A DNA stretch of 64,000 nucleotides from Eutrophocola salsuginis (GTDB lineage Bacteria; Pseudomonadota; Gammaproteobacteria; Pseudomonadales; Pseudohongiellaceae). Positions 35,275-43,843 of this stretch are shown here, piece by piece. How positions within the stretch are numbered: the first letter of the stretch is position 1; every line of letters starts with the position of its first letter. The notes below the pieces were generated by a model. The model was not told where the DNA came from. It worked only from the letters and a program-made list of their open reading frames with translations, and did no database searches. The DNA is taken from assembly GCA_038147195.1 (NCBI GenBank), contig JAYQTB010000004.1:992001-1056000 (forward strand), read 5' to 3'. The position numbers were made by a program, and so were the translations under genes.

Positions 35275-36441
35275 TCAGGCCATTGCTTCCAGCAGGCCGG
35301 GCAGCAGGTAGGGTTTGCGCCACCCCAGTAACTCGGGCGGCAAGGCATTTTCCGCATTGCCAGACGGCTCTTGCAGCACGCTGATCAACCAACGCTTCCT
35401 CGCGAGTACCTCGACGGGCAGGTCCAGAACACCGGCCTGATTCTCGACATACTGCTGACCTTTTTTCAGCCGCGACTTGGCTCGACCATCAAGTGGCCTT
35501 GGCAGCATTTCAGGCCAGTCCGATTGAGGCATTTCAGTAGCCTCCATCACCAAGGACAGGATCTCCTTGCCTTCATAGCGCAAGAAGTTTTTGCCCAACT
35601 CATCGGTCCGGGCAAGTGCCTCCATGTTATCGGGACAATTCCTGGCGATCTCGATTAGGCTCTTATCCTTTATGATCCAGTTGCGGGGCTTGTCCCGTTT
35701 GCGAGCACGCTGTTCCCGCCACGCAGCAAGGCGTTTGAGGATAGCCAATTGTTTGCGATTAAGTTGCCAGGCCCCCTTGATATTCAGGTATAAGTTGGAA
35801 AAATCGCCGGCCATTTCTGTCCGGTATTGGTTAAGCAGAGTTTCGCACTCTTCTTCCACCCAGCTCAGCCTCTGTTTTACAGCTAATTGCCGGCTTTGTT
35901 CGAGATAGATTGCCGGCAAGCAGGCGACATCAAGGGACGCATACTGCAGCTGGGTTTCTGACAGAGGACGTTGCAGCCAGTCGGAACGCGTTTCCCCCTT
36001 GGGCAGATCGATTCCCTGCATGAGACTGACCAGGTTCTGGTAACTGATACCAAATCCCTGGCTCAGGAACGCGGCGGCTATCTGTGTATCAAATATCGGT
36101 GCAGGAACGAGATCGAGGGCTGCCATAAAGACCTGCAAGTCTTCGGAGCAGGAGTGGAAGATCTTCATCACTCCCGAATCGAGCATCAATGCGCGAAAGG
36201 CACTCCAGTCGGTAATAGTCAGCGGATCCACCAGGTAACTGGTATCACCCCCGTCATTGACCTGGATCAGGCCGACATTGGGAAAAAAGGTAGTGGTGCG
36301 GATGAACTCGGTATCCATGGCCAGGTAGTCGGATTGATGCAAGCGCGCGCAAAGCGCATTGAGTGCGGCATCATTGGTGATCATTTCATGGGCAGTGTTG
36401 CCTGGAATTTTCTGAGCAGGGGTAGGCTCGGTCATGATCAT
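35275..36441 (-). CDS. rnd: ribonuclease D
   Basis: 388 residues, normal. The DEDDy 3'-5' exonuclease domain comes first: motif I MDTEFIRTTTF, motif II around FHSCSEDLQV, motif III YASLDVACL. One or two HRDC domains follow (LAAWREQRARKRDKPRNWI). RNase D trims tRNA precursors and other structured RNA 3' ends. First gene of rnd-ycgL-ycgN. Confidence 0.97.
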   Translation of the reverse strand: MIMTEPTPAQKIPGNTAHEMITNDAALNALCARLHQSDYLAMDTEFIRTTTFFPNVGLIQVNDGGDTSYLVDPLTITDWSAFRALMLDSGVMKIFHSCSEDLQVFMAALDLVPAPIFDTQIAAAFLSQGFGISYQNLVSLMQGIDLPKGETRSDWLQRPLSETQLQYASLDVACLPAIYLEQSRQLAVKQRLSWVEEECETLLNQYRTEMAGDFSNLYLNIKGAWQLNRKQLAILKRLAAWREQRARKRDKPRNWIIKDKSLIEIARNCPDNMEALARTDELGKNFLRYEGKEILSLVMEATEMPQSDWPEMLPRPLDGRAKSRLKKGQQYVENQAGVLDLPVEVLARKRWLISVLQEPSGNAENALPPELLGWRKPYLLPGLLEAMA

Positions 36442-36449
36442 TTCCGTCG

Positions 36450-37067
36450 TCAGTTTTCAATGGCCCGGCGACCGGCGATGGAATGCACGAGCGTACCACC
36501 GTCGATATATTCCAGCTCACCGCCCACCGGGACGCCATGCGCAATTCGGGAAATTTTCAGCCCACGTTCTTTCAGGTCGGGGGACCTGAGATGTTCGGCA
36601 ATGTAGTAAGCTGTAGCTTCACCTTCAACCGTCGGGTTCGTGGCCAGTATGACCTCGGTGATAGCGGAACCAGTAACCATGTCCACAAGTCCGTTAATTC
36701 CAATCTCGTCAGGACCGATGCCGTCGATGGGCGACAGGTGGCCCATGAGCACGTAGTACAGCCCCTTATAGGATGCCGTCTGTTCCACGGCAAAAACATC
36801 GGCGGGTGTCTCTACCACACACAGCGTGTTCTGGTCGCGGGCAGGATTCTGACAAATGCGGCACAACTCCTCTTCCGCCAGTGTTCGACAACGCTGACAA
36901 TGACCGACACCATCCATCGCTGCAACAAGAGCCTCCGCTAGCGCCTTGCCTCCCGACCTGTCGCGCTCAAGAAAATACAGGGCCATGCGCTGGGCGGATT
37001 TTTGTCCGACACCAGGCAGGCGCCTGAACGCGTCGATCAATTGGTCAATAAGGGGGCTGTAATTCAT
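36450..37067 (-). CDS. recR: recombination mediator protein RecR
   Basis: 205 residues from ATG 37067; a GTG two codons earlier abuts ybaB's stop and is also possible. Order: helix-hairpin-helix LPGVGQKSAQRMA, four-Cys zinc finger CQRCRTLAEEELCRIC, Toprim domain (VVETPADVFA, ILATNPTVEGEATA) and a Walker-like SRIAHGVPVGGELEY end. RecR with RecO loads RecA at gaps. Downstream of dnaX-ybaB, conserved order. Confidence 0.98.
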   Translation of the reverse strand: MNYSPLIDQLIDAFRRLPGVGQKSAQRMALYFLERDRSGGKALAEALVAAMDGVGHCQRCRTLAEEELCRICQNPARDQNTLCVVETPADVFAVEQTASYKGLYYVLMGHLSPIDGIGPDEIGINGLVDMVTGSAITEVILATNPTVEGEATAYYIAEHLRSPDLKERGLKISRIAHGVPVGGELEYIDGGTLVHSIAGRRAIEN

Positions 37068-37073
37068 CGGCAC

Positions 37074-37397
37074 TTATTGGAACGGAAACTTAAAACCTTC
37101 AGGCAGATTGAAACCCGGCACCATGCCGGCAAACTGGTTGCGATTGTTTTCCGTCACCTTCCTCACGGCATCGTTCACGGCTGCCGCGATCAGGTCCTCC
37201 ACAAGGGACCGCTCTTCTTGCATGAGTGATGGATCGAGAGTAACCCGCTTCGCTTCGTGCTTACCGTTCATAGTTACGCGCACCAAACCAGCTCCGGATT
37301 CGCCGGTCACTTCCTTCTGGGCAATTTCCTTCTGCGCCTTTTGCATCTGCTCCTGCATCTGCTGTACCTGTTTCATCAGGTCACTGAAATCTGTCAT
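37074..37397 (-). CDS. ybaB: nucleoid-associated protein YbaB/EbfC
   Basis: 107 residues. Long N-terminal helix with Met/Gln repeats (LMKQVQQMQEQMQKAQKEIA) and the core VRVTMNGKHEAKRV. Small dimeric DNA-binding protein covering the nucleoid. Overlaps dnaX by 4 bp (ATGA) and is followed at once by recR. Confidence 0.97.
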   Translation of the reverse strand: MTDFSDLMKQVQQMQEQMQKAQKEIAQKEVTGESGAGLVRVTMNGKHEAKRVTLDPSLMQEERSLVEDLIAAAVNDAVRKVTENNRNQFAGMVPGFNLPEGFKFPFQ

Positions 37398-39232
37398 GTC
37401 GTCCTCTTATCAATATATTGTCTGGGGCTGGTGGGTTCAATGCTGTCAGGTTGGATAGCGCCGGAAAAGGCTTCCACTATAGCCTTCACCGTCTCGTCGT
37501 TTTCAAAAGTCTTCTTTGCTGCCTCCAACCGTTCATTGTCTATCCGTGTACGCGATGCCGCGGGTGTTTCCGCATCAATCGGTCCTAGTGCAATCGAGAG
37601 CTGAATTTCCTGATCGAAATAACTGTTCACCGCGGCATTGATGCGGCGCTGATGTTCCTCGTTAAACACGGACAGCTGGCCTTCATCGAGCACCAGTGAA
37701 ATCCAGTCACCCCTGACCTCGCCGACCAGACAATTGGCGGCTATATTGCGGGTAATACCATCCAGTTGCAGCTGGCTGAAGACCTCGATCCAATGCACGG
37801 GCCTGAATGCCTTAAGGGTAACCTTCTCTACCGCGGACGTATCTTCTCGGTCAGGTTGCGGCGCCGATTTGACCGCGGATTTCTCTACTGATGCCGGGAC
37901 CGCAGGTTCAGACGTTCTGGCGACGGGCTTTTCCGGTGCTGGGGCGGGTGCCGCAGGTTTGCGACTACACTGACGAACGGCTACAGGCGCTTCGGTGACT
38001 GTCGGTGGTGCATTAATATATTTCGCCGCGGTCTGCTTTACCTCCGTCGCAGGCGCTTCTGTTTCCGCCGTGGGGCGCTCAATCAGTGGTGACTTTTTTT
38101 TTACGGATTCTCCGGGGTTGCCTGCGGCCGGTATATTCAAGGCTGAGCCAGCCGGGGCAAAGGCAAGCATCCTGAGGAGGGCCATTTCCAGGCCTGAGCG
38201 GGCGTCGATGGCATAGGGTATGTCTTCCCTGCCCTTGAGTGCCACCTGGTAAAAAAGCTGCACAGTTTCTGCGGGTATCAGGCCGGCATGGGCCAGCACC
38301 CTGTCCCTGTCGCCCTGGGCATTGTCAATACCTTCAGGAACGGCCTGCGCAATGGCGACCCGATGCAGATAGGACTGCAGATCGGCCAAGACGGCGGCAA
38401 AATCCGGCGAATGGTCGGCTGCACTTTCGATGATACCAAGCACCGCTGCAGCATCCTGGGCGGCCAGGGCATCAACTAGTTCATGAATTACGTCCTGGTC
38501 GATGGTTCCGAGGAAGGCACGCACCTCGGTATCGGTGATATTACCATCGCAATAACCGATGGCCTGGTCCAGCAGGGTCAGGCAGTCACGCACACTGCCC
38601 TGGGCGGCACGGCCAAGCTGCCAGAGTGCCGACTCTTCGTAAGAGATCTCTTCCTCATCGAGAATATGTTTGACGTGCTCAACCAGGCGCTCTGGACTAA
38701 TATTCTTTAGGTTGAACTGCAGACAGCGTGAGAGCACCGTAACCGGCAACTTCTGAGGGTCAGTGGTTGCCAATAGGAACTTCACATGCGGCGGCGGTTC
38801 CTCGAGTGTCTTTAACAGTGCATTAAAACTGTGCCCGGACAGCATGTGTACTTCGTCGATCAAGTATACCTTGTAGCGGCCGCGAGTGGGTGAATACTGC
38901 ACGTTGTCGAGCAGTTCACGCGTATCCTCGACCTTAGTGCGCGAGGCGGCATCCACTTCGATCAGGTCAATAAAACGACCCTCATCAATTTCCCGGCAAG
39001 CGCTGCATTGCCCGCAGGGTTCCGAGGTAACACTCTCCTCGCAGTTCAGGCAACGGGCAAGGATACGAGCGATTGTGGTTTTACCAACACCGCGGGTACC
39101 GGTAAAGAGGTAGGCATGGTGCAGGCGGTCGTTGTCGAGGGAATTAATGAGGGTCTTTAGAACATGTCCCTGGCCGGCCATCTCGCGAAAATTCCGGGGA
39201 CGCCATTTTCTTGCCAGTACCTGATATGTCAT
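37394..39232 (-). CDS. dnaX: DNA polymerase III subunits tau and gamma
   Basis: 612 residues from ATG 39232 (MTYQVLARKWRPRNF). AAA+ clamp loader with Walker A GTRGVGKTT, zinc module CLNCEESVTSEPCGQCSAC, Walker B-type YLIDEVHML, and SRC sensor region LSRCLQFNL. Domain III ends near residue 365. A Pro/Ala/Thr-rich linker then leads to tau domains IV-V, which bind DnaB and alpha. At codons 377-380 an A9 tract (see separate entry) could yield a 384-residue gamma. Overlaps ybaB by ATGA; 4.5S RNA lies upstream. Confidence 0.97.
   Translation of the reverse strand: MTYQVLARKWRPRNFREMAGQGHVLKTLINSLDNDRLHHAYLFTGTRGVGKTTIARILARCLNCEESVTSEPCGQCSACREIDEGRFIDLIEVDAASRTKVEDTRELLDNVQYSPTRGRYKVYLIDEVHMLSGHSFNALLKTLEEPPPHVKFLLATTDPQKLPVTVLSRCLQFNLKNISPERLVEHVKHILDEEEISYEESALWQLGRAAQGSVRDCLTLLDQAIGYCDGNITDTEVRAFLGTIDQDVIHELVDALAAQDAAAVLGIIESAADHSPDFAAVLADLQSYLHRVAIAQAVPEGIDNAQGDRDRVLAHAGLIPAETVQLFYQVALKGREDIPYAIDARSGLEMALLRMLAFAPAGSALNIPAAGNPGESVKKKSPLIERPTAETEAPATEVKQTAAKYINAPPTVTEAPVAVRQCSRKPAAPAPAPEKPVARTSEPAVPASVEKSAVKSAPQPDREDTSAVEKVTLKAFRPVHWIEVFSQLQLDGITRNIAANCLVGEVRGDWISLVLDEGQLSVFNEEHQRRINAAVNSYFDQEIQLSIALGPIDAETPAASRTRIDNERLEAAKKTFENDETVKAIVEAFSGAIQPDSIEPTSPRQYIDKRTT
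38093..38102 (-). promoter_or_regulatory. A9 slippery tract for gamma synthesis in dnaX
   Basis: On the coding strand the bases read GT-A9-G, codons GTA AAA AAA AAG. A GGAG sequence lies 7 nt upstream, as in the E. coli stimulatory element. In the -1 frame the message reads K V T T D then TGA; in the +1 frame S H H then TGA. Either programmed -1 shifting (E. coli type) or transcript slippage (Thermus type) would make a protein ending just after domain III. Confidence 0.7.
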
Positions 39233-39348
39233 AGGATGCGTCTTGCCGTTGCCCTGCGTGCCGGTAACGCCGCCTGGTGAGGTGAATGGCGGGCGACGTC
39301 TCTTGTCGATCTTTATTTGAACTCTTTTTGCTGTGTTATGGAATGCTG

Positions 39349-39450
39349 GAGGTACCTCTCGCCAGCCACACCCCGGCACATGAATCAGCCGCTACCGCTG
39401 CTCCCTTCCGGGCCTGACGGGGTTCACAACCTATCATTGCGAGGGGACCG
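39349..39450 (-). ncRNA. ffs: signal recognition particle 4.5S RNA
   Basis: The minus strand carries the invariant SRP core GTCAGGCCCGGAAGGGAGCA with its GGAA tetraloop and asymmetric loop. The downstream arm GTGCCGGGGTGTGGCTGGC has the usual bacterial pattern. Ends GGTCCCCTCGC and GCGAGAGGTACC pair to close the long hairpin. It binds Ffh for co-translational targeting. About 100 nt; ends are estimated from the pairing. It lies 116 bp upstream of dnaX. Confidence 0.93.
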
Positions 39451-39934
39451 ACAAGAGATACCATTTAACATGAAAAAAAAAAGCATGTCCCTGGTAAAAC
39501 CCGGAAAAAGCACCGGATTCAGGGATGGTAAACGGTTTGACTGGCCTTGCAAAGCCCGCCGCACAAACCAGCAGCGCATTATGGGGAAATCACTGAGAGG
39601 AATCAACCGCAGGCAATTCAGGGCTTTCAGGGGTTAAGTCACTGTGACCAGGAATTCCTCTACGGTGAGCGTCAACAGCACCATGAGATAGGCGAGTAAT
39701 AACACACCGCTATCAGCCCGGTGCTAATGCCTGTTGAACCAAGGCTTCCTGCTTGAATAACTGTGCCGTCATGTACCGCCGTCTCTGGTATATAGCCAGA
39801 TTTGCTGTAATGCCAAAGAGTCCGAGTTTCTTAAATACGCCAAAACCAGATCCAAACGCATTAAATGCTGTGGTTGGTTTTTTGCCATCTGTGTTATTAT
39901 TTCGTCTTTATTAGGAACTAATTTTCGGGAAGAT
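39451..39934. other. intergenic region between ffs and the secreted-protein gene
   Basis: 484 bp. It should hold the ffs promoter (minus) near 39455-39490 and the promoter of the gene at 39935 (plus). It includes an A10 run (39473-39482) flanked by ACATG and GCATGT. A 55-codon very basic frame (39470-39637) is listed separately. No tRNA or recognisable relic in 39640-39930. This is the boundary between the housekeeping and the accessory halves of the window. Confidence 0.5.
39470..39637 (+). CDS. possible small basic protein (55 codons), doubtful
   Basis: ATG at 39470 runs to TAA at 39635-39637, giving 55 residues with about 16 Lys/Arg, including SLVKPGKSTGFRDGKRFDWP. No family is recognised and no good ribosome site precedes the ATG (AAGAGAT is 13 nt away). 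The first codons coincide with an A10 tract, a possible slippage spot. It may be chance. Listed because the region otherwise has no gene. Confidence 0.2.
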   Translation: MKKKSMSLVKPGKSTGFRDGKRFDWPCKARRTNQQRIMGKSLRGINRRQFRAFRG

Positions 39935-40306
39935 ATGAAGAATTTTGCCCACCTCATTCTCCTGCTGAGCGCGGTGATCCTAGCCGGCCAGCCCTTGGCA
40001 CATCATTCATTCGCTATCTACGATTTTGAAACCAAGGTCCCCTTTGATGGTGTTGTGGAATCCGTCAAGTTCCGCAACCCGCACATCGAGCTCACCCTGA
40101 AAGTGATGAACACCGAAGGCGAGGAAGAAATCATTCATTTTATCGAAGGCGCTCCCGCAAATATGATGGTGCGCGGCGGTATCAAACCTGACATGCTAAA
40201 GCCAGGCTCAAGGCTGCACACAGAAGGTTCTCCCCTGATCGAGGATCCAACAAAGTTTTTTCTGCGCAGCGTCCGCACAGAAGACGGCACGGAATACTCC
40301 AACTGA
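39935..40306 (+). CDS. secreted DUF6152-like protein 1
   Basis: 123 residues. Signal peptide (residues 1-22) ending QPLA, so the mature chain should begin HHSFAIYDF. Then the family pattern: DGVVESVKFRNPHIELTL, with the conserved Pro-His at 49-50, and a C-terminal GSRLHTEG strand. Paralogues are at 49387 and in the N-terminal part of 49816. Family function is unknown. It precedes the hydratase/lyase gene by 92 bp on the same strand. Confidence 0.75.
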   Translation: MKNFAHLILLLSAVILAGQPLAHHSFAIYDFETKVPFDGVVESVKFRNPHIELTLKVMNTEGEEEIIHFIEGAPANMMVRGGIKPDMLKPGSRLHTEGSPLIEDPTKFFLRSVRTEDGTEYSN

Positions 40307-40398
40307 ATGTAACCTCCCCCAAACTCCAGCAACAAAAAACGCGTTATAAAACCAACAAATACCATCCATACTGAAATTCAGAAGTACAGGAATCCAGC

Positions 40399-41247
40399 AT
40401 GACTAGCATGAACAAACCCAACCAGGCATGGGGCAACACGGTCGATGTTGAATTCGAAGACGGTATCGCCTTCGTCTATTTCAACCGTCCAGAAAAGAAA
40501 AACTGCATGAGTCCCACCCTCAATCGGGAAATGTACGCCACCCTGCACGCACTTGAACTGGATGACCGCTGCAAGATTCTTGTCCTGACAGGCAAAGGCG
40601 AAGCCTGGTCCGCCGGCATGGACCTTAAGGAATATTTCCGCGAAACCGATAACGAAGACGATATCTTCAAGATGCGTATCCGCGAGGAATCCGCTGCGTG
40701 GCAGCAGGTGAAACTGCGTTACTACTCCAAGCCGACCATCGCCATGGTCAACGGCTGGGTATTCGGCGGCGGCTTCACACCTCTGGTTTCTTGTGACCTT
40801 GCCATATCCTCCGATGATGCCACCTTCGGCCTGTCCGAGATCAACTGGGGCATCCTGCCCGGCGGCAACGTCACCAAGTCGGTAGCCGACACAATGGGCC
40901 AGCGCAACGCGCTGTACTACATTATGACCGGTAAAACCTTCAAGGGCCAAAAAGCCGCCGAGATGGGCTTGGTTAACGAATCAGTCCCACATGAGCAGCT
41001 CAAGGCGCGGGTAGTCGAACTCGCACAGGAACTAATGAAGAAGGATCCGGTTGTGCTACGTTCTGCCAAGGAAGTATTCAAGCGCGTACGTTTCATGGAT
41101 TACGAAACCGCCAACGATTACATTTACGCCAAGTCAGATGGCTCGCTACACCGCAGCGGTGGTGAATTCCGTAGCGGCGCCATGAAGGCCTTCCTGGACG
41201 ACAAGAAACTGAAACCTGGACTGGATACCTACGACAAGAAAAAATAA
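40399..41247 (+). CDS. p-hydroxycinnamoyl/feruloyl-CoA hydratase-lyase
   Basis: 282 residues, crotonase fold. Closely follows Pseudomonas HCHL in motifs: FNRPEKKN.MSPTLNREM, GEAWSAGMDLKEYFRE (oxyanion hole), WVFGGGFTPLVSCDLA, and FGLSEINWGILPGG with the catalytic Glu, then YYIMTGKTF and KAAEMGLVNESVP. It hydrates feruloyl- or coumaroyl-CoA and splits off acetyl-CoA, giving vanillin or 4-hydroxybenzaldehyde. The usual partners, feruloyl-CoA synthetase and vanillin dehydrogenase, are not in the window. A strong terminator follows. Confidence 0.9.
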   Translation: MTSMNKPNQAWGNTVDVEFEDGIAFVYFNRPEKKNCMSPTLNREMYATLHALELDDRCKILVLTGKGEAWSAGMDLKEYFRETDNEDDIFKMRIREESAAWQQVKLRYYSKPTIAMVNGWVFGGGFTPLVSCDLAISSDDATFGLSEINWGILPGGNVTKSVADTMGQRNALYYIMTGKTFKGQKAAEMGLVNESVPHEQLKARVVELAQELMKKDPVVLRSAKEVFKRVRFMDYETANDYIYAKSDGSLHRSGGEFRSGAMKAFLDDKKLKPGLDTYDKKK

Positions 41248-41269
41248 GCGGCAAAGCGCAAAACTAAAC

Positions 41270-41298
41270 AAAAAACCGGCCCAAGGCCGGTTTTTTTG
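41270..41298. terminator. bidirectional terminator after the hydratase-lyase gene
   Basis: ACCGGCC-CAA-GGCCGGT hairpin with an A run before and seven T after. It stops the plus-strand hydratase gene and, read the other way, the small minus-strand gene at 41316-41474. Confidence 0.88.
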
Positions 41299-41315
41299 TT
41301 CATGAAAAAATGCTT

Positions 41316-41474
41316 TTACAGGGTGACTACCCCGAAGCTGACCATGGAAGTGATCACCACGACCGTAGTGAAGAGCAGGACGAACTTGAAAATGCCGACG
41401 CGCGGGCGCTTGCGTAGCTCGTACTCATCATGAATGATCAGGTGCTTGGGAATTTTTCTGGTCCTGAATACCAT
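41316..41474 (-). CDS. small single-pass membrane protein (52 residues)
   Basis: ATG at 41472-41474 with a GAGG ribosome site about 8 nt upstream; stop TAA at 41316-41318. The first half is basic and polar (RTRKIPKHLIIHDEYELRKRPR), the second a single hydrophobic helix (IFKFVLLFTTVVVITSMVSF). Expected topology is N-in. No family recognised. It has its own ribosome site and a terminator immediately downstream, which support a real gene, but function is unknown. Confidence 0.6.
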   Translation of the reverse strand: MVFRTRKIPKHLIIHDEYELRKRPRVGIFKFVLLFTTVVVITSMVSFGVVTL

Positions 41475-41605
41475 CGCAGTACCTCAGTAGACATTGCCCA
41501 TTAAAGCAGGACAAGATGCCTTTTCACGGTCACAATCATGGCAAAAACCTGGCATTTGTCTTGCCCCGCCGCTGTGCTATGTTTCTTCATTCGAAGGAGA
41601 TAAAA

Positions 41606-43189
41606 ATGAACGCTCTGTACAGATCGTTGTTATTGCTCTTGCCGGCCAGCCTGGCGTTGACGGCACATGCTCAGTTGGCCGACACGGTAATGGTTAATGG
41701 CAAGATCCTTACCGTGGATGCTGATTTCAGCATCGTACAAGCCCTGGCGATCTCGGGTGAACGGATTGTGGCCACTGGCAGCAGTGACGATATGATGGCA
41801 ATCGCCGGTGAAGGTACTACGGTCATCAATCTCGACGGCGCCACCGTGATACCGGGTCTTATCGACAATCACTTTCATTTCCTGCGTGCCGTGCAGCGCT
41901 GGCATCGCCAGCCGCGGCTGGACGGCATCAACTCCCGAACCATGGCCCTGCAGATCCTGGCGAACAAGGTCACCGAATTCGCACCGGGAGAATGGATCCT
42001 GACCCAGGGTGGCTGGTACCCGGAACAGTTTGCCGATGCCCCCGGTGGTTTCACACTAGAAGAACTGGACCGTGTGGCACCCGCCAATCCCCTATTTCTG
42101 CAGGAACGTTACAACATGGTATATGCAAATACATTGGCACTCGAAGCCGTGGGTATTGACCCCGCCACCGGCGCGCGCCATCCTGCTTCCGGCCTGGCTA
42201 CCTTCAATCCTCCATACGGCAGCCTCATACAGCAGATCGCACCTACCAGCGAGGTGCAGCTAGAGCAGAACCTCACCGATTTCATTCACACACTTAACGG
42301 TTATGGCCTGACTGCGCTTTACAGTCTTGGCCGTGGACCCGAGGGGGAAGATTACGTGCTGGAACGCAGGGCCGAGTCAGGCCCCCTGTCTCTGCGCATC
42401 TGGCATACTTTGACCTACGAAGCCAACGATCCGGCTGGTGCACGGGCAGCAGTTGACCTCATCAGGGCCAGCACACCCAATACCTTCGACGGTGACTATG
42501 GTCAGTTCGGGCTTGGCGAACATATCTATCTACCGTTCTTCGATTTCCCCTCACAAGCCGGGCCCTGGGATGAGGCAATAATGGCCAGCCTGATGGAAAT
42601 CGCCACCGCGGCGGCTGAAGGCGACTGGCACATCCATGAACACACCATGAGCAACTGGTCAGTACAAGACCTGCTAAACCGTTTCGAACGACTCAACCGT
42701 GTCATTAGGATGGACGACCTACGCTGGACGCTCGCTCACGTCTACGACATCTCGCCTGACAGCATCGATCGCGCCAAGAACCTGGGTATGACCCTTGCCG
42801 TGCATGGGGCGGCAATGAACGGCGGTGTCTCCATTCCCTTCCGCGATATCGCCGACAGCGGCATCATTTTTGGGCTCGGCACCGACGCGACCATCGTCTC
42901 CCATTACCAGCCATTCATCACGCTGGGCTGGGCAGTAAGCGGCATGGACATCGCCGGCAACCAGGTGCTCGAGCAAACCCTCACTCGCGAAGAGGCGCTC
43001 ATTGCCCATACTCGCAACAACGCATTAATGTTTTTCCAGGAAGACAACCTGGGCACTCTCGAGTCGGGAAAATTTGCCGATCTCGTCGTACTCGACCGGG
43101 ATTATATGAACATCCCCGAAGACGAGATATTCTGGATACAGCCTACACTGACCATGGTGGGCGGTCGCGTCGTGTTCGAGAAGGAATAA
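41606..43189 (+). CDS. secreted amidohydrolase (amidohydrolase-3/YtcJ-like)
   Basis: 527 residues from ATG 41606, preceded by AAGGAGA and starting a clear signal peptide (MNALYRSLLLLLPASLALTAHA). The metal HxH is in GLIDNHFHFLRA; the family's C-terminal TRNNALMFFQEDNLGTLESGKFADLVVLDRD is intact. Such enzymes hydrolyse amide or related bonds with one or two metal ions; here in the periplasm. Six base pairs separate it from the bicupin gene, so they likely form an operon. Substrate unknown. Confidence 0.88.
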   Translation: MNALYRSLLLLLPASLALTAHAQLADTVMVNGKILTVDADFSIVQALAISGERIVATGSSDDMMAIAGEGTTVINLDGATVIPGLIDNHFHFLRAVQRWHRQPRLDGINSRTMALQILANKVTEFAPGEWILTQGGWYPEQFADAPGGFTLEELDRVAPANPLFLQERYNMVYANTLALEAVGIDPATGARHPASGLATFNPPYGSLIQQIAPTSEVQLEQNLTDFIHTLNGYGLTALYSLGRGPEGEDYVLERRAESGPLSLRIWHTLTYEANDPAGARAAVDLIRASTPNTFDGDYGQFGLGEHIYLPFFDFPSQAGPWDEAIMASLMEIATAAAEGDWHIHEHTMSNWSVQDLLNRFERLNRVIRMDDLRWTLAHVYDISPDSIDRAKNLGMTLAVHGAAMNGGVSIPFRDIADSGIIFGLGTDATIVSHYQPFITLGWAVSGMDIAGNQVLEQTLTREEALIAHTRNNALMFFQEDNLGTLESGKFADLVVLDRDYMNIPEDEIFWIQPTLTMVGGRVVFEKE

Positions 43190-43195
43190 GCCTCG

Positions 43196-43843
43196 ATGTT
43201 GAACATGGATTTCGCCCAACGGGTGGCTATAGATTCCATCGCCATGGACTGGGTCGCCAGTCCAGCACCCGGGGTCTGGCGCAAACCGCTGGCACGAAAA
43301 GAAGCCGAACGCGGCCACGCCACCAGCATTGTGAAATACGATCCCGGCGCCAGCTTCAAGGGTCACAACCATCCCCAGGGCGAGGAGATCCTGGTTCTCG
43401 ACGGCACCTTTTCCGATGAAACCGGTGACTTCAAGGCCGGCACCTATTTTCGCAACCCTAAAGGTTTCATCCATGCACCCTTCAGCAAGGAAGGCTGCAT
43501 TATACTGGTCAAGCTGCACCAGATGTCGCCAGATGACACCGCGCGACTGGCTATCGAAACCAACAAGGCAAAATGGACAACGATTGATCGCGGCGTGCGC
43601 GTGCTGATCCTGCATAAGTTCGGCACGGAGCGTGTGGTCATGATGGATCTGCCTAAAGGCACGTCAGGCCCCCAACATGCACATCCGGGCGGCGAGGAAA
43701 TTTACATCATTAAGGGTGGATTCCACGACGAATTCGGCAACTACGGCCCTGGTACCTGGCTACGCTTGCCCCCGGACAGTGAACACTGCCCGGTCATAGA
43801 TGAAGACTCCCTACTCTGGGTGAAATCGGGCCACCTGGTCTAG
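43196..43843 (+). CDS. tandem cupin protein (ChrR-like bicupin)
   Basis: 215 residues with two cupin repeats. Repeat 1 has HNHPQGEEILVLDGTFSDE and GTYFRNP; repeat 2 has HAHPGGEEIYIIKGGFHDE and GTWLRLPP. Both keep the HxHxxxEE metal-binding pattern. It resembles the C-terminal cupin of anti-sigma factor ChrR but has no zinc-finger anti-sigma domain, so an enzyme or metal-bound sensor is more likely. Shares a palindromic CTAG with the convergent enolase-superfamily gene, each using it as stop. Confidence 0.85.
   Translation: MLNMDFAQRVAIDSIAMDWVASPAPGVWRKPLARKEAERGHATSIVKYDPGASFKGHNHPQGEEILVLDGTFSDETGDFKAGTYFRNPKGFIHAPFSKEGCIILVKLHQMSPDDTARLAIETNKAKWTTIDRGVRVLILHKFGTERVVMMDLPKGTSGPQHAHPGGEEIYIIKGGFHDEFGNYGPGTWLRLPPDSEHCPVIDEDSLLWVKSGHLV

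Noticed and set aside
39640..39930. Relic of a membrane protein on the minus strand (a hydrophobic run VLLLAYLMVLLTL)
   Set aside because: Too short, no start, no ribosome site and no family resemblance.
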